DNA from: Dasypus novemcinctus
Taxonomy: Eukaryota > Chordata > Mammalia > Cingulata > Dasypodidae
Direction of reading: 5' to 3'
Assembly: GCF_030445035.2 (NCBI RefSeq)
Contig: NC_080673.1
Location: 199,762,216 to 199,826,215 of the forward strand
DNA length: 64,000 nt
The translations under genes were made by a program, and so were the position numbers. The notes under the pieces are model-generated. The model was not told the DNA's origin. It saw only the letters and a program-made list of their open reading frames with translations, and did not search any database. The stretch's first letter is position 1, and each line of letters starts with the position of its first letter. Shown in pieces: positions 1 to 12,640 of this stretch.

Positions 1-57
1 AAAACAAAATTTGAAAAGATAAAAAAATAAATAAAAAAATAAAAAATAAAGGAGATC
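1..57 (+). repeat. A-rich tail of a retroposon entering the window
   Basis: The first bases are almost only A with scattered T (AAATAAATAAAAAAATAAAA-like), ending in AAAGGAG. Tails of this composition end the L1-derived retroposons elsewhere in the window. The body would lie upstream, outside the window, so the family cannot be named. Confidence 0.4.
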
Positions 58-540
58 TAATTATAGAATTCAGAATTTCTAAATATCCAACCTGAAGCAG
101 CACACAAGGATAAATGAACCCAACTCACATTATTGGAAAGTATTAATATTGTTCAGAACAAAAAGGCTCCCATCTTCCTATTCCTTCAATGTTTTCCAAG
201 ACTTCTTCCCTTTGCCATTCATTACTGTGTTCCAAGGTGTGTCCCTAAGACACAGAAGTCAATGGTGACAGTTTGGTTTTTCCTGTTTCCCTCTGGGGAC
301 ACTGACAATGTCAGGGCTGTGTTGTAACATCTATAAAACTAAAAATGGGGTACCAACCTGCCTGTAACACTTTCTATATAGGACCAATCTGATGATATTG
401 GGTGCAGGACACAGTATGAGACAAGGGTCAAAACTGAATTCAGACTCTGAATCTTAGTCAAACAGGGTACCCATGAAATTATACTTAGACTATAGCCTCA
501 ATAGCAATCAATGAAGAAGTCTATTTATTTTTTAATAGAA

Positions 541-613
541 GTTACCAGGAACTGAAACAGGGACTTTACACATGTGCAGTAAATGCTCAACCACTGAGCT
601 ACACCTGCTCCAT
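541..613 (-). repeat. tRNA-headed SINE fragment
   Basis: On the minus strand this stretch reads as a tRNA-like head: GGAGCAGGTGTAGCTCAGTG contains an A-box-like core (TAGCTCAGTGG), followed about 35 bases later by a weak B-box-like GTTTCAGTTCC. This is the layout of the tRNA-derived armadillo SINE group. Only the head is recognisable; no tail or target-site duplication is seen. Confidence 0.5.
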
Positions 614-1199
614 AATTTATTCTTTTTGTACATTCAAAACAACTTCAAGACCATTACTGGGTCCTGAAACCTGAACAGTGAGAGATACCTCTGTGGTGTC
701 CATGGTTGATGGTTTCCAGCAAATGCTGTAGCAAGGCTGCATCCACAATTTGAAGTGCCATGCACAGAACTTCACTCATCAACACAGACTATCACCAGAC
801 CCTTGGTACAGATGAGCCACCTCCACAGATTCAAGCATTTTGTTTTCTAGGGCTCGCTAGAACATGAACTTTCAAGAAACAGAGACTTGGAGCAAGGTTG
901 TTCAGTGTGGAGCAGCTGGAGACCTGGGAAGACATTCATTATGCAGCACAATCTACTGTGGAAGAAGAGAGACCACTCTGTGTGTGGGGAACCTCAGGAT
1001 GTGGCAGGAGGCCACTCTAAGAGCAAATATGAACAGATTTCATGGTCCAGCATTAGTATCGCCCTCATGGGATACTAAGTAGAAACTTTTTTCTTTTTCC
1101 TGATTTACTAGAAATATTAAAGAACAAAGCATATGGAGATGCTCAGATATCTTTTAACTGAAAGAAAGGCAGGAAAAGGAAAGAAAAACAATCTTATCA
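614..1199. other. Unassigned DNA
   Basis: No gene, RNA gene or recognised repeat was seen. Short open frames near 864-1082 lack any recognisable domain and are taken as chance. Confidence 0.5.
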
Positions 1200-3979
1200 A
1201 AAGGAAGCCTGCCCTGGTCATGTATTCTTGGCAGTCACAGGACATCTCCATACCTTACCATGGAGAGGACCAAGCTTCAATGACCTGAATGTTAGTAGAT
1301 CCATGACCAATTCCTCCAAGCTGACATCTAGAGACAGTCAACCTGGTTGACAAAGTCTACCATTCCCATCACTTACAACAGCCTACTCCTCTGGCCAGAG
1401 CACAGGATGGATGTGTACCTCTTATAGACAAGCTCCAAGAGGCTTGGAGGCAACACTCTATGTCACCAAGCACAGAAAGTCCTGACCTTGGCAAGGACAA
1501 TGCACCATCTCTCTACAGATAGATGTTTAATTAGAGTTATGCGTGGGTTCTTTGGCACCATTGTATCTAAGGGGGACAACTTAGCCAGGTCACTTTCTCA
1601 ACCCAAAGATAGAAGGTCTTGAGTGTAAGAATCCCTAAGAACTAATTGTTCCTCCCTCAGCCAGTTGACTCTGCCTGGGGTCAATATTTCATGGCCAAAT
1701 ATGAGCAGGAAGTAAAGATAGAGGCATCCCCTATACAAATAGTAATATAATCCCTTCTACAGGAAACATCCCCTTTTCTATCTCTTTCTCTGAATTAGTC
1801 CCATAGTAGTGATCTAGGATCTACATGCTCAACCATCAAGAGCTGGACTTCATTAATTATCAGGTAAATATATAAGACATCCTATAACATGAGATCAAGT
1901 AATTATATGCCTCTTAAACTTCATTATACCATCCATATTTCCAAAACCACAAATATCTCCAGAGCAACTGTTGTTGGATATTTCCACACATAAACGAATG
2001 CAGAGAAGATTAAATGAAACTTGCCAATCCTGGAACTCTGACCTGACCGGGCATTGGAATAGTCCAATGCTGGAAGCCCTGCATTACTGGTACGTGAAGT
2101 AACAGAGTGGATACCTATCAGAATTTTGTTGCATTCTTAAAGATTTTACTGTAAGAGAAGCTAAGATAGGAGGAGGGACTTTAGCTTCACAGATGGCCAT
2201 GAGTTCCATGCGTCACATAATATTATTGGTTAGCAGAGCTGCCAGGAAAAATGAGAACATGCAATTATGCACTGACAGACAAAAATTCTCTTTGAAAAAA
2301 ATCCTAATGTCATCTCTTTTTTTGCCCCCTTCTGGCATCTATCCTCCTGAATATCTAAAATATACTACCCAGAAAGCATTGCAAAACTCCACAGAAAGAA
2401 CCTAAGGTCTGGGAGGCATGGCCAATAGCAGCTTCCTCATTCTAGATAATACCCCCAGCTCATTCTGTTAAATCACTGGATTGGTTAACCCAGCAGTGTG
2501 ACACCATGACAGCTAGAATTGTCTGAGAAGTCTACCCTATGTCTCCCAAATGGGGCCCATGACTGCCAAATGACAGAGTGCTACTGTTATCCATGATGAG
2601 CACTGACTGACCTCAGACTGCCCTGGACTTTCATAATTTTTGGTAGGATTAATGGCATCTAGAAAGAAATTTGAGGAGTATTGAGCTACAACTTTTCTGC
2701 TTTCAGTCCTGTGCTTCCTCTGAGTGATATTTTTAGCAGGTGTTCATGAGATATCACAGCATGAGTACATCCATCAGCTATATGAAGTTACCTGCATTGA
2801 ACCCAGGTGGAGGAACCTGTCACCAGGACCAAAACCTGATCCATTTCTGGGGTAGAGCTCATCCCCCAAAATGCATTCTTAGACCCAGTCACCATGACTG
2901 AGGGGGAAAGGAATCCACAGACAGAGAGTCATCAAATAAAGGTCACCAGCTAAGTGAGTGAGAAGTTTGGGGAAGACCTGGGTGGCAGTAAACACTACCC
3001 ATGCAATCAATATCTGAGGGACTTGTCTGGGAATTGACTGGAACTAGAATCTCTTCCAAGACATCCAGAAAGTGTAAAAGCTTTCCTGGAACAAGCCAAA
3101 TACTAGGGGGTGGGAAGGACCCCTTTTTTGACATATAAGGAACATGAATATTAGCCTGATAAGATATAAAGTAAGACCTAGGGTACATCCGTAGGTTCTT
3201 GGAAGATATGGATCATACCACTCACAGACATGTTGGGGCAAAGAAAAAGCAAACAACTTTGGAAGAATCTTCTTGGGCGGTCAGCACAGGGTCTTGTCCA
3301 ACTGTTCAATTTGGTCTGGACATTGTCAGGGAATGCACACAATAGAAGGGTTTCAATGCTTCTCACTCTTACTTCTAACTCAGTCCAGGAACTCCAAATC
3401 AGGAGATAACATTTTTCTGTCCTGGCTTCTCTGGGAGTCACAAGAGCAGAAAGGAGAAGGTAGAAGTTGGAATATAGAAAAAAACTCATCTCTCTAAAAA
3501 TGTAAATGCAAGAGAGCTGAGAGGCTCCTTGGTTCCATGGACTTCGCCAGATAAAGACCAAGTCAACATAAGGAAAACAGATCTGATGAGACTTTGAGAT
3601 GAGGAAAAACCTCCTTCCCTTGGTGCAAACACACATACATACAGAGAAATAAAAGAGAATTATAGTCTTTAAATGCAGTTTGGGCTTCTTTAGAACATTT
3701 AGTTTATAGGGCATTTTTCCCCCTTTCCAACCCAAAACCTCTCCATAGGTACCCTCTTTCTCAAGAATGAATCTGAACACATTTAAGGATCCATGGGGGT
3801 CATATCCAGTCTAAACTTAGCCTTGCACCTCATTTTCATCATATCATGTGCCATCTGTCAAAAGAGGCTTCTGGAAACATTTGCGCATCCTCCATGCCCC
3901 ACAGCTGAGAAACCATAGGCCAGGAAGTAGAAGAGGGAAAGAAAAGGAAAGAGCCATCCATTTTTAAGGAAGATGCTAT
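1200..3979 (+). repeat. Long degenerate repeat unit, copy A
   Basis: This segment matches other places in the window over kilobases. Positions 1200-2100 align by eye with 47030-49100 (shared phrases such as TAGGATCTACATGC / TAGGAACCTCACC around the same order of landmarks). Positions 2160-3700 align with 22285-23640, 24740-25900, 49200-50640 and 60790-62230 (shared landmarks: CAGCTGCCAGGA, TTTCTGGGTAGA, AATGCATTCTCAGAC). All copies lie in the same orientation. It probably belongs to the same ERV-L-like unit that carries a decayed pol farther right, because the blocks follow each other in a consistent order, but no coding domain is visible here. Open frames inside, including a 200-codon one on the minus strand at 3178-3780, show no family resemblance. 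Confidence 0.55.
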
Positions 3980-3992
3980 AAAACACATGGAA

Positions 3993-4576
3993 AATTCCAC
4001 ATGGATGATGGATGCAATTCTCCTGCTTGCAGTTGTAGGTACTCTTGGCATCCATCATCCATATGGAATCTAAACCTCCTCTTGATAAAGTGGGGGAGTG
4101 GACATAACTATCCCAGGGTCAACAGGATGGAAGAATAGAGTATGGATTAGAGTGGACTTACTGATATTATACTATGGAACTATTGTGATTAGTAATGGAA
4201 GAAATTGTAGCATTGATGTGGAGAAAGTGGCCATGGTAGCTGCTGAGGGGAGGGAGAGGGAATAAGAGATGGGATGTGGGGGCATTTTCAGGACTTGGAG
4301 TTGTCTTGGGTGGTGCTGCAGGGACAGATGCTGGACATTGTATGTCCTCCCATGGCCCACTGGGTAGACTGAGGGAGAGTGTAAACTACAATGTAAACCA
4401 CTCTCCATGTGGTACAGCACTGCTCCAAAATGTATTCACCAAATGCAATGAATGTGCCATGATGATGAAAGAGGTTGTTGATGTGGGAGGAGTGGGGAGA
4501 GGGCGGTGGGTGGTATATGGGGAACTCTTATTTTTTTAATGTAACATTTAAATAAATAAATAAATAAATAAGGAAA
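3993..4576 (+). mobile_element. F1 retroposon (L1-derived), 5'-inverted copy
   Basis: The 3' end is the F1 family end: TGTAACATTT followed by an (AAAT)n tail. A 13-bp perfect TSD (AAAACACATGGAA) flanks it at 3980-3992 and 4577-4589, showing target-primed reverse transcription. The first ~55 bases are in antisense orientation; the remainder from about 4047 is sense. The two parts overlap by about 20 bases of element sequence (CATCCATCATCC appears in both orientations). This is the classic twin-priming 5' inversion of L1-type insertions. The copy has no coding capacity. Confidence 0.85.
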
Positions 4577-5171
4577 AAAACACATGGAAGAAAGATAACT
4601 TTTTTCATTTAAAACTTATAGTTCAAAGGAAAACTTTCAAAGACATATGCTTTTTAGAGTAAACTCTTTTTGATTGCTTCCAAGCTTGAAACCTTTCCCA
4701 CAAACTCTGCAAATTGATTGTCATTGTCTTTACAGGAAGCATTAGTGGCACAAGAATGGAAGACTCTGAAATAAGAGTTTTCTCCCACACCCATTATTTC
4801 CTGATGAATCCCTTAAGCACTTCACTTAGACTTTCGTTAAGTTTTGTTGATGCGCACTTACAAGCTGGGCCATGTGAATGAACTTATTTCGGCAAAATTG
4901 AGTTGTTTACCTACATGTAAATTAGAGTTCCAGAACAGGATGCTGGGTGCTCCTGCCCCATGACAGGTGATTAAAGACCTCAGATTTAGACTGGAACAGT
5001 GTTTCACAATGTATAGCTAGGATGTCTCTTGAAGACTTCCTTAAAAAAAACTTCAGATACTCTGAAGAATCATCCTCCATTTTTATAAAGATCAATACCA
5101 TATCCAGATCCATTCACATTATCTGGGTTTGTCAGATGAAGTAAATACTGTAAACCCATTTTAAAAGATGG

Positions 5172-5630
5172 TGTATTAGTCAGGGTTCTCTAGGGAACAG
5201 AATCAACAAGAGATATCTGTCAATAGTATGCGATTTTATAAAAGTCTCTCATGCAGCCATGGGAAAGCACAAGTCCAGGTTCTGCAGGCAGGCTGCAACC
5301 AGGGGCTCCAAAGAAAGTCCAATGAAAGTTCTTAATGAGTTCTGGGAGATGTTGGCTGTCCAAAGACGAGCTGGGAAATTCTCACTCAATGCTGGAATCA
5401 CTTCCCCTTTTAAGGCATTCAACTGATTGGATAAAGCATCACTCATTGCTGATGACAATCTCCCTGATTGATGTAATTGTAATCAGCTATCTATGATTTC
5501 CCACTGTAGTAAAGTCAATGGTGACTAAAGTACATAAATGTCCTCGTATTTCAGTTAGCCTAGAGCTTGCTTGACCAAACAACTGGGCACAATTACCTGG
5601 CTGAGTTGACACAATAGCTTAACCATCACA
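5172..5630 (-). mobile_element. ERV-L-type solo LTR (MLT2-like)
   Basis: The element begins TGTATTAGTCAGGGTTCTCT and ends AACCATCACA, so on the minus strand it runs TGTGATGGTT...TAATACA, the ends of ERV-L (MLT2-like) LTRs. It is flanked by the perfect 5-bp duplication GATGG at 5167-5171 and 5631-5635; five bases is the size made by class III retroviruses. At 459 bp it is a complete solo LTR with no internal retroviral part attached. A second copy in the other orientation lies at 27912-29716. Confidence 0.85.
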
Positions 5631-7879
5631 GATGGTCACAGATGGTCCAGTCCCACATATGATTTTGAAAGCAAAACAAAACAGTACTAAGAAATCATGA
5701 GGAAGCCTAGACCTGTTTCTCTATTAGTTTCTGGGGAAAGGCATTCTACCATTTTAAGGCTCAGCAAAATCACTTCCATTTTCTACAGTATGTGCCAAGA
5801 AGCTCCAAACAAGTTGAGATCAACATCCAGATTCTCAGCTAGGCACTGCTTGGATGTCCACATGCATCCAGGACACAGCATTCGGAAACCTATGAGGCCC
5901 AGGCAGCTACTATGCAGTAAAAAGCAGGGCCAACTGCAACTCTTACTCCAGAGACACCAGCTCCTTTTTTCAAGCTAACAGTAAACTCAGTGATGACCTC
6001 TGACATGTTTGTAGTGGAAAATAACAATATTCCTCCAAGAGCCCCTCAGTTCCCATTTTAACATGAAGTAGCAGGAAAACACTAGACAAATCATTGAAGG
6101 AAATCTACAGATGGTAACTTGATATTGGTTAGAACTTAACACAACTGGCCCAGTACATTTTTACCAAAAGGTTATTGTACTCATCCTTGCTAATATTCAA
6201 CACTCCTTAAAGAGGAATTGAAATTGCCATACTTTAGGAAATAGAGTAGAGAAGGAATGTCAAAGTGGGTGCCACCAATACATTACTCTCAATTCTTTGA
6301 GTAATAGCCTGCTGCCATAAGCCTCATTTACCTAGAATATAATCCAAATGGCTAGATAGGACTGAATAAAACAGTGGACTAGGAAAGGCTAAAATATAGC
6401 CTTTTATGGAAAGCCAGATTTTCGGACTTTAGCATTAATACTATACACAGGCCCTTCACAAAAGGAGCTAACACAAGGAGCAATCTGTAGTTCCAATATT
6501 AACACACATGTAAGTATTTATATATTTGGAATATAAAAGGCAGGCCCACCTCAGATTATTTTCAAGAGGTCACATCAAATCACTGTCTACCACTGAGTCC
6601 CTTCCTAAAAATTGCCCTTGATCAAAGGGAGCTGCCTTGTCCCAGTAAAGGCCCCCTCCTTGAAAGTGGCCACTTTCAAATGGTTGATGTGGCTGCAGAG
6701 GCCCAGCCCTTTGGGTTAGTCTGGAGTATTTGGAAGGGCCCTCAGAGTTCCACGCACACCATGAGATTGGCAGAGCAGTTTGTCTTCTCATGCCCAATTC
6801 AGTCCTTTTCACCCTCCACCAATTAACTTCCTGCCCCAACTCTATACCAGATACCCAACCTGGTGCAACTTGTCACTAGGATACCGAACCCAGTCCCAAA
6901 AGGGGAGTAGCCAAGTCTGTAGGCATAGGGAACCTTTATTTACTGAGCATATTCAATCCTGATACCAAGAAATAACCTGGAAGATAGACTTGTTTCTCCA
7001 CTGGTTTCCAGGGAGAGGCATTCTACCATTTTGAGGTTTGGCAAAATCACTTCCAGTTTCTAAAGTATGTGCCAAGAAGTTACAAACAAGAATCTCCACC
7101 AGACAGTCCCAGAAGGACAGAAAATAGCATAGTGTAGCATTTAGGCCAAGGCTCAGTTCAGGAATCTCCATCCTCAGGACACCTTAGAGGCCTGCCCAGC
7201 ATTCTGGATTATCCTTCAAAATGTGTTTTTCCAAATTTCAGGAGGCATTTGTCAAGGACCTGGACATTGAGGATGAGGAGAAAGGCCCTGCTGGAATAAC
7301 CTTCCTGTCCCTCCAGCTACATTGCCCATGCATGGCGATGAGCCCTGCAATGCAGCCCCAAAGCATCAAGTATGTCCTCGGAGGCTTCCTCAAGTACCTG
7401 CAAGCACTTCCTAAGGGGATGTATACAGGGGAGAGGGAATTATCAAATACAAGTTTTTTTTAACAAATTCTTGGTCTAAGACTAGACCAAGATGGAGACT
7501 TGGCCTACATTTGGGAGATATTATAGATATTTTCTGTCAATTACCATTTCCTTAATCTTTGGGTGAGGAATATTTTAGGAGGGAATGTCAAATGGGAGCT
7601 CCTAGAATTGCCCTCTATCATGAAAATACAGTTAAACAAGAGCAATACAACATCTCCAGGAAATGTAGATATTGGTACTACTGAAGATGGGAAAGCTGCA
7701 ATTGAGTTGGCTCATATCATTCTATCCAATGTCTATTTTTTTTTCCATCACACAAATGGGTAAAATCAGTTGAGGTCAATCTACTCAATTTCTGCAGCAA
7801 TGAGTGGCATCACTAGCTGACAGGTTGTAATTCAAGATGTGTTACCACAACAGCAAATCAACACAGCCCTAATGCTTGC

Positions 7880-8640
7880 ATGCCCAACTGGGATAATAAA
7901 TATTTTCTATTGGAGACCAATAAGTAAAGGCAATCAGAAGCAATTTGTCTTCTCATGGGATAGACAACAGAACACCTTTAATGTCTAAGTTCATGTCATT
8001 CCAACCTTACTGCTCTAACACAAGTCCACAAGGATCTTGTCTTGATATCACACAGACCAACATATTGGTGACCTATCATATTGATGGCATTGTTATTGAC
8101 CTGCTAAATAGTAAGAAGCAAGTACCCCAGAGGCCTTAGTAAGACAGGAGTATCAGAGATTGGGAGATACTCACCAACCCTCTAAACAAGTTAAGCCCTG
8201 ACAAATCCATGCCCGGCATATCAGAAAACCCCTTCTAAAGTGAGAAACAGGTTGTTGGATCTTACAATCACCCACCAGGTAGCAGTTGTCTAATGGAGGT
8301 TCATCATTTTATTTTGGTAGCAATACATACCACAATAAGAGTACTATTCAGACTCATTTACTGGGTAATCCATATGCTGCCAAATTGAAGGCTAACCCAG
8401 AGCAACAGTGTACTCTACAGTGAATGCAGGCTGCCCTGCCTCTTTGGTCTATGACAAGACAGGACCAAAGGTATTGGAATTTGTTGGAATTGCCTAAGGT
8501 AAATGGAGAAGCTATTTGTAGCACCATATAGTCCCAATAAGAAAACCACAATGCAGACCCACAGGGCACTGAGCCAAGTCCATTCCCTAGTCTCCAGAAA
8601 GTCTCCTAGGCATGCAACTAGGCTGTGCTAGAAATGGAAG
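7880..8640 (+). pseudogene. Decayed ERV-L-like reverse transcriptase (pol), copy 1
   Basis: The sequence follows the order of class III retroviral pol: a TGGG(A)TGGACAACAG-like block, then a degenerate polymerase catalytic motif (YHIDG at about 8078-8092 where Y-x-D-D is usual), then a stretch resembling the connection region, then a block ending in the CAGGCTGC...CTGCC-like phrase at 8425-8440. Stops and frameshifts are scattered throughout and the second catalytic Asp is lost, so it is inactive. The parallel copy at 16400-16990 has the same blocks. Class assignment is from memory of ERV-L pol, not a search. Confidence 0.55.
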
Positions 8641-9000
8641 ACAATAGACTCCACAAGACAGTACGATTTGATGGATCAGACAACACCCAGTTTGTGATGG
8701 ACAGCTCAGGTTACAAATTTAGAAGTGCCTCATATCACAGAAAAAATGTAGACCAATGCTGAATGATTCCAGAGTGCACAGTAAATTTCATGAGCATGTG
8801 GCCAGAACCCCCAGGTCCCTTCTGTTGCTTTGCAGGTTTCAATCAATCACACTCACAGCCTCTTGGGTGGCAATTCCTACGGACAGTTAACTGAAGGGGA
8901 ATTGTTGAAACCTGGGTTATGGATAGGTCTGCTGAGCATACAGCAATGCTGGGAAGATGACAGTCACTACACTGGAGGTCTTTTCAGGGCAGTCCTGGAA

Positions 9001-10799
9001 GAGAATGGAGATGGGAACCCCTCCCAGTGGGCAGACCATCAGGTCCTATGTATGGGGGAAGAAGTATTGTCAAGAATCTGTATATTTTCATGGGCAATAA
9101 CTAATAAGTTAGCTGGTGATAAGACACATGAAACAAACAAGATTGGGACATCAACCAGCCTCTCTCTCATGACAACCCATGCTTCCTTAACTTGAGGAGA
9201 TAAAAATAATGTTTTAGCTGTTTAAAAATATAGACACTATTAAGAAGTATAATAGAAATAAAAACCTCCCCTATCTTCTGTTCTTATAGATCGAATAGGC
9301 CAAACTCAGGATTTCCTGGAGACAATGGACCCAGGGTAAATAAGAGTGTTAATTGCAAAAATGCTAAGAATTGAGCCCGAAGGAGAAGTGGGATGATAGT
9401 TGTTCAAACAGCCATGGATTCAATGGTGGTTTCAAAGCCCACCTGATATATTTTTTTAATTACAAAAGGAAGCTTTACAAAAAGGAAACATTAAATGACA
9501 GGGTGCAATCTGAAAGATCCAACTCTTTTTTTCCTTTTACAGAGTTATCTAGCTCAAAATCTTAGAATCCTGATTATTCATGATAAGTGTTTTCAAATAG
9601 TTCAGATTTACTTGGGAAAAGTGGAACTGGTTCCTCCTTGGAGAGTCTGCACCACACATACTGAACCACAAATACTCAGGATGCCTGGGTATTTTTTAGT
9701 CAAATTGATTTACAAAACTAGAAATGATCTAAAGAGTAAATTGTTCACTCCATGGGTTTAGTTTGAATTATTTCACAGTCAGATGGTACTGATTTTGTTA
9801 CCTCAGGAGGCAAGAAGTCTTTATTCCAGAGGGACCTCAAAAGGAAGGCTTTCTGATAAAAACACCTCAAGCCTATGTGTTTGAGGAAGAAGCAATTAAG
9901 GAGGATAGGAAATTGCCTCCAGAAAATTCTCATGGCAGGTGCTGGTCTCTGGTAATAGAGGTGAGTGATTTAGGGAAATATTTCAATTGTGTACCAAAGA
10001 AAAAGGAGGAATAAATTTTCATGATAAGGACTCCCCTGTGTCAAGACTTCCAGGCAACCTTGACTAATGATGTGTTCAGCCTGAGCTAGAAGAGCCATCC
10101 TGTGTTATGCCCAGCCTGAATCAACACTGAGAAGGGGCTGTCTCTAATCCTGCCCTCAGTGACTGAGAATATCACTAACTCCTTAGCTCGCACATCTCAG
10201 AAGAGTGCAGTTAGAAGAACCTATCTTCTCCTTTTGGAGGTTACGATTAAAGAAACCTTGTGGAGGGTACTAGTCAATGCTCAAAATCAATTTTCCCCAT
10301 CTCTCCAATGTAGGAAGGGAATTGATCAGAAATTAATCAGACCTGGCAACCATTTCAGGACCCTGAGAATAGGGAAGGTTCCCAAGTTGTTCTATGAGTG
10401 TAAAGGAATTCTTATGAGCTATGAGGAAATCATTCAGACAGCTCAGACCTCAGTGGTTCCAGTCTTGGCTGACAATTCTTTTGGAGGAACCAATTCTTTT
10501 GTGCCACATAGTGATGTTAAGGCACACAGTGGACTCACTAGAACTTCCAGTGTTCAGACCTAAGAGATTCTGGAGCATCAAGACCCATAACCATGGTGGA
10601 CTCTGCATACCATATGGTAATAAAGAGACCTCAATAAACACTCTTGTAAACCATATGAACTTCTAAGAAAAAGAATCTCTTACCTGATTTCCTGATTGAG
10701 TCACTCTAGAAACCATCCTGACCACTGAGATGACCAGAGGAACCCTAAAAACTAGCTACTTCTCTCGTAAGTTTTTCAGATAAGGCAACTTCAAGTAAG
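9001..10799. other. Unassigned DNA, possibly the 3' part of the ERV-L-like unit
   Basis: It lies between pol copy 1 and the start of the second unit copy. I see no retroviral motif, SINE head or L1 motif. An AATAAA occurs near 10633 (CCTCAATAAACACTC), but nothing around it proves an LTR end. Open frames at 8830-9195 and 10159-10563 have no recognisable domain. Confidence 0.4.
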
Positions 10800-11510
10800 A
10801 GCTCTCCCTTTTGTATTTTTGACGGCAGCACAAAGGAAGTTGTCCAATCATGAAACTTAAGTGGTGTGTGGAATCTGTTGTATTTATACTCTCATTAGAG
10901 TAACTTCATTTTCCATTGCTTCCTAACTTGAAGCTGTGCCTAAAAGCAAAGTGAGTTGCTCAGCTCTTCTCTTCATTACAAGTATGATCGGTAAATAAAG
11001 GATGAAAGTTTCTAGAATGGGAGTGATATCTCACAAACCTCATCTCCTAAATCTCTTTCTTAATGTTTAAGAGCTTCATTTAGAGCTTCAAGTTCTTTTG
11101 ACTCAGATCAACAATATTGGCCATCTGAATGAACTGTGGTGCTTACCCACATCAATAGTAAAGTTCCAGGACCGGATACTTGCTGCTGCTATCATATAAC
11201 ATTGGGAAAGAAAACTTTAGATTTGAACAGGGACAGTGACCCAGAATGTGTAGTAGACAGGATGTGGCTTACTAAGGAGTAACTTTCTAAAGCACCTGAG
11301 TTTTTATAAGATCAGCACAATACCCAGACCCTTTCAAATTATCTGGTTATGCCAAATGAAGTACATACTATAAGCACATTTTACCAATGGTAGAAATGGC
11401 TCCAGTGCTATGGACCATTTTAGTACCAAAGCCACCAAAAAGTTACCAGGAAATTACCAGGACTCACAGACTTACCCTAGAATCCAGCAGAGAGGCAAAA
11501 CATATATCAT

Positions 11511-11886
11511 TTTTTTTTAAGATTTATTTTTTTTATTTATTGCTCTTCCCTTCCCCTCCCCCCCCCCCAGTTGTCTGCTCTCTGTGTCCATTCATTGTGT
11601 GTTCTTCTGTGACCGCTTCTATCCTTATCAGCGGCACTTTCTTTTGCGCTGGGCGGCTCTCCCTACGGGGCACACTCTCTGCACATGGCGCTCCCCAATG
11701 CAGGGGACACCTACGTGGGGGACACCCCTATGTGGGGGACACCCCTGCATGGCAGGGCACTCCTTGTGCACATCAGCACTGCGCATGGGCCAGCTCCACA
11801 TGGGTCAAGGAGGCCCGGGGTTTGAACCACGGACCTCTCATGTGGTAAGGAGTCGCCCTATCCATTGGGCCAAGTCTGCTTCCCCC
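11511..11886 (-). mobile_element. DAS-type SINE (armadillo tRNA-derived)
   Basis: Read on the minus strand, the element starts GGGGGAAGCAGACTTGGCCC, has a B-box-like GTGGTTCAAACCC, continues through the GC-rich body with repeated GGGTGTCC phrases, and ends in a poly(A)/AAATAAAT tail (the T-run at 11511-11535). Imperfect TSDs (ATATATCATTT and ATACATCATTT) flank it near 11502 and 11887. This architecture matches the Dasypus DAS SINEs. It is inserted in ERV-L-like copy 2. Confidence 0.85.
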
Positions 11887-12640
11887 ATACATCATTTTGA
11901 AATTCAAAAAAATCATTTCTCAGGGTAGGTGCCAAGATATCTGGGAAGAAATAAGTTGAGATTGGCAATCTAATTCTAAAGTGGACACTGCACAGATGTC
12001 CACATGCATGCATAGCTCTGCTGCTGGAAATAGGTGAGTACCAGACAGCTACCCCTTGGTAAAAAGAAAGACCAACTGCTTCTCTCACTTGAAAAACATG
12101 TGCTCCTTCTTTTGAGCCAACAGTGAACTTGGCAATGAGCTCTGCATGCTTTGCAGCAGAAAAATGATGATGCCCCTCCCAGATCCCCTGATGCCATTTT
12201 ATCATAAAGGACCAGAAAATCACTAGAGAAATGAAGAAAACTTATAGATATTGCCAAATATTGTTTAGAATTTCACAACTGCTTCACTTCATTTATACCA
12301 AAATGATATTGCAATCACTTTTGCCAGTGCAGGAGTTAAAACTCCAGTAAACAGACATTCAAATGTCCATACTTTAGGATAGAATTAACAAGGAATATCA
12401 AGGTAAAGAACAAATAAGAAATAAACTGCTGCCAAATTTTAACCTCATTTATCTAGCATATAATTCAAATGGCAAGATATAAGACAAAATAACACAATGG
12501 ACCAGGAGTGCCAAGATACGGTCTTTGAATGGAAAGCCCAACCATTAGACTTAAGTGGTCTTCTAGACAACTCTTTTTACAAAAGGTCTATATATAGAAT
12601 ACCATGGAGAAAAATCAATTATTGTAATATAACACGAATC

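Larger units (their letters stand above)
4590..9000 (+). repeat. ERV-L-like internal sequence, copy 1 (degenerate)
   Basis: Blocks here recur in the same order at 10800-17240. Positions 4680-5160 match 10930-11390, 5690-6560 match 11890-12600, and 6750-8640 match 15290-16990. The part at 7880-8640 resembles class III (ERV-L) pol, which gives the family assignment. The unit is interrupted by a solo LTR at 5172-5630. Many stops and frameshifts exclude any product. No gag or env could be recognised. Confidence 0.55.

Noticed and set aside
3178..3780. A 200-codon minus-strand open frame
   Set aside because: It lies in a repeat unit present in several copies; the other copies have stops in this frame and no domain is recognisable.
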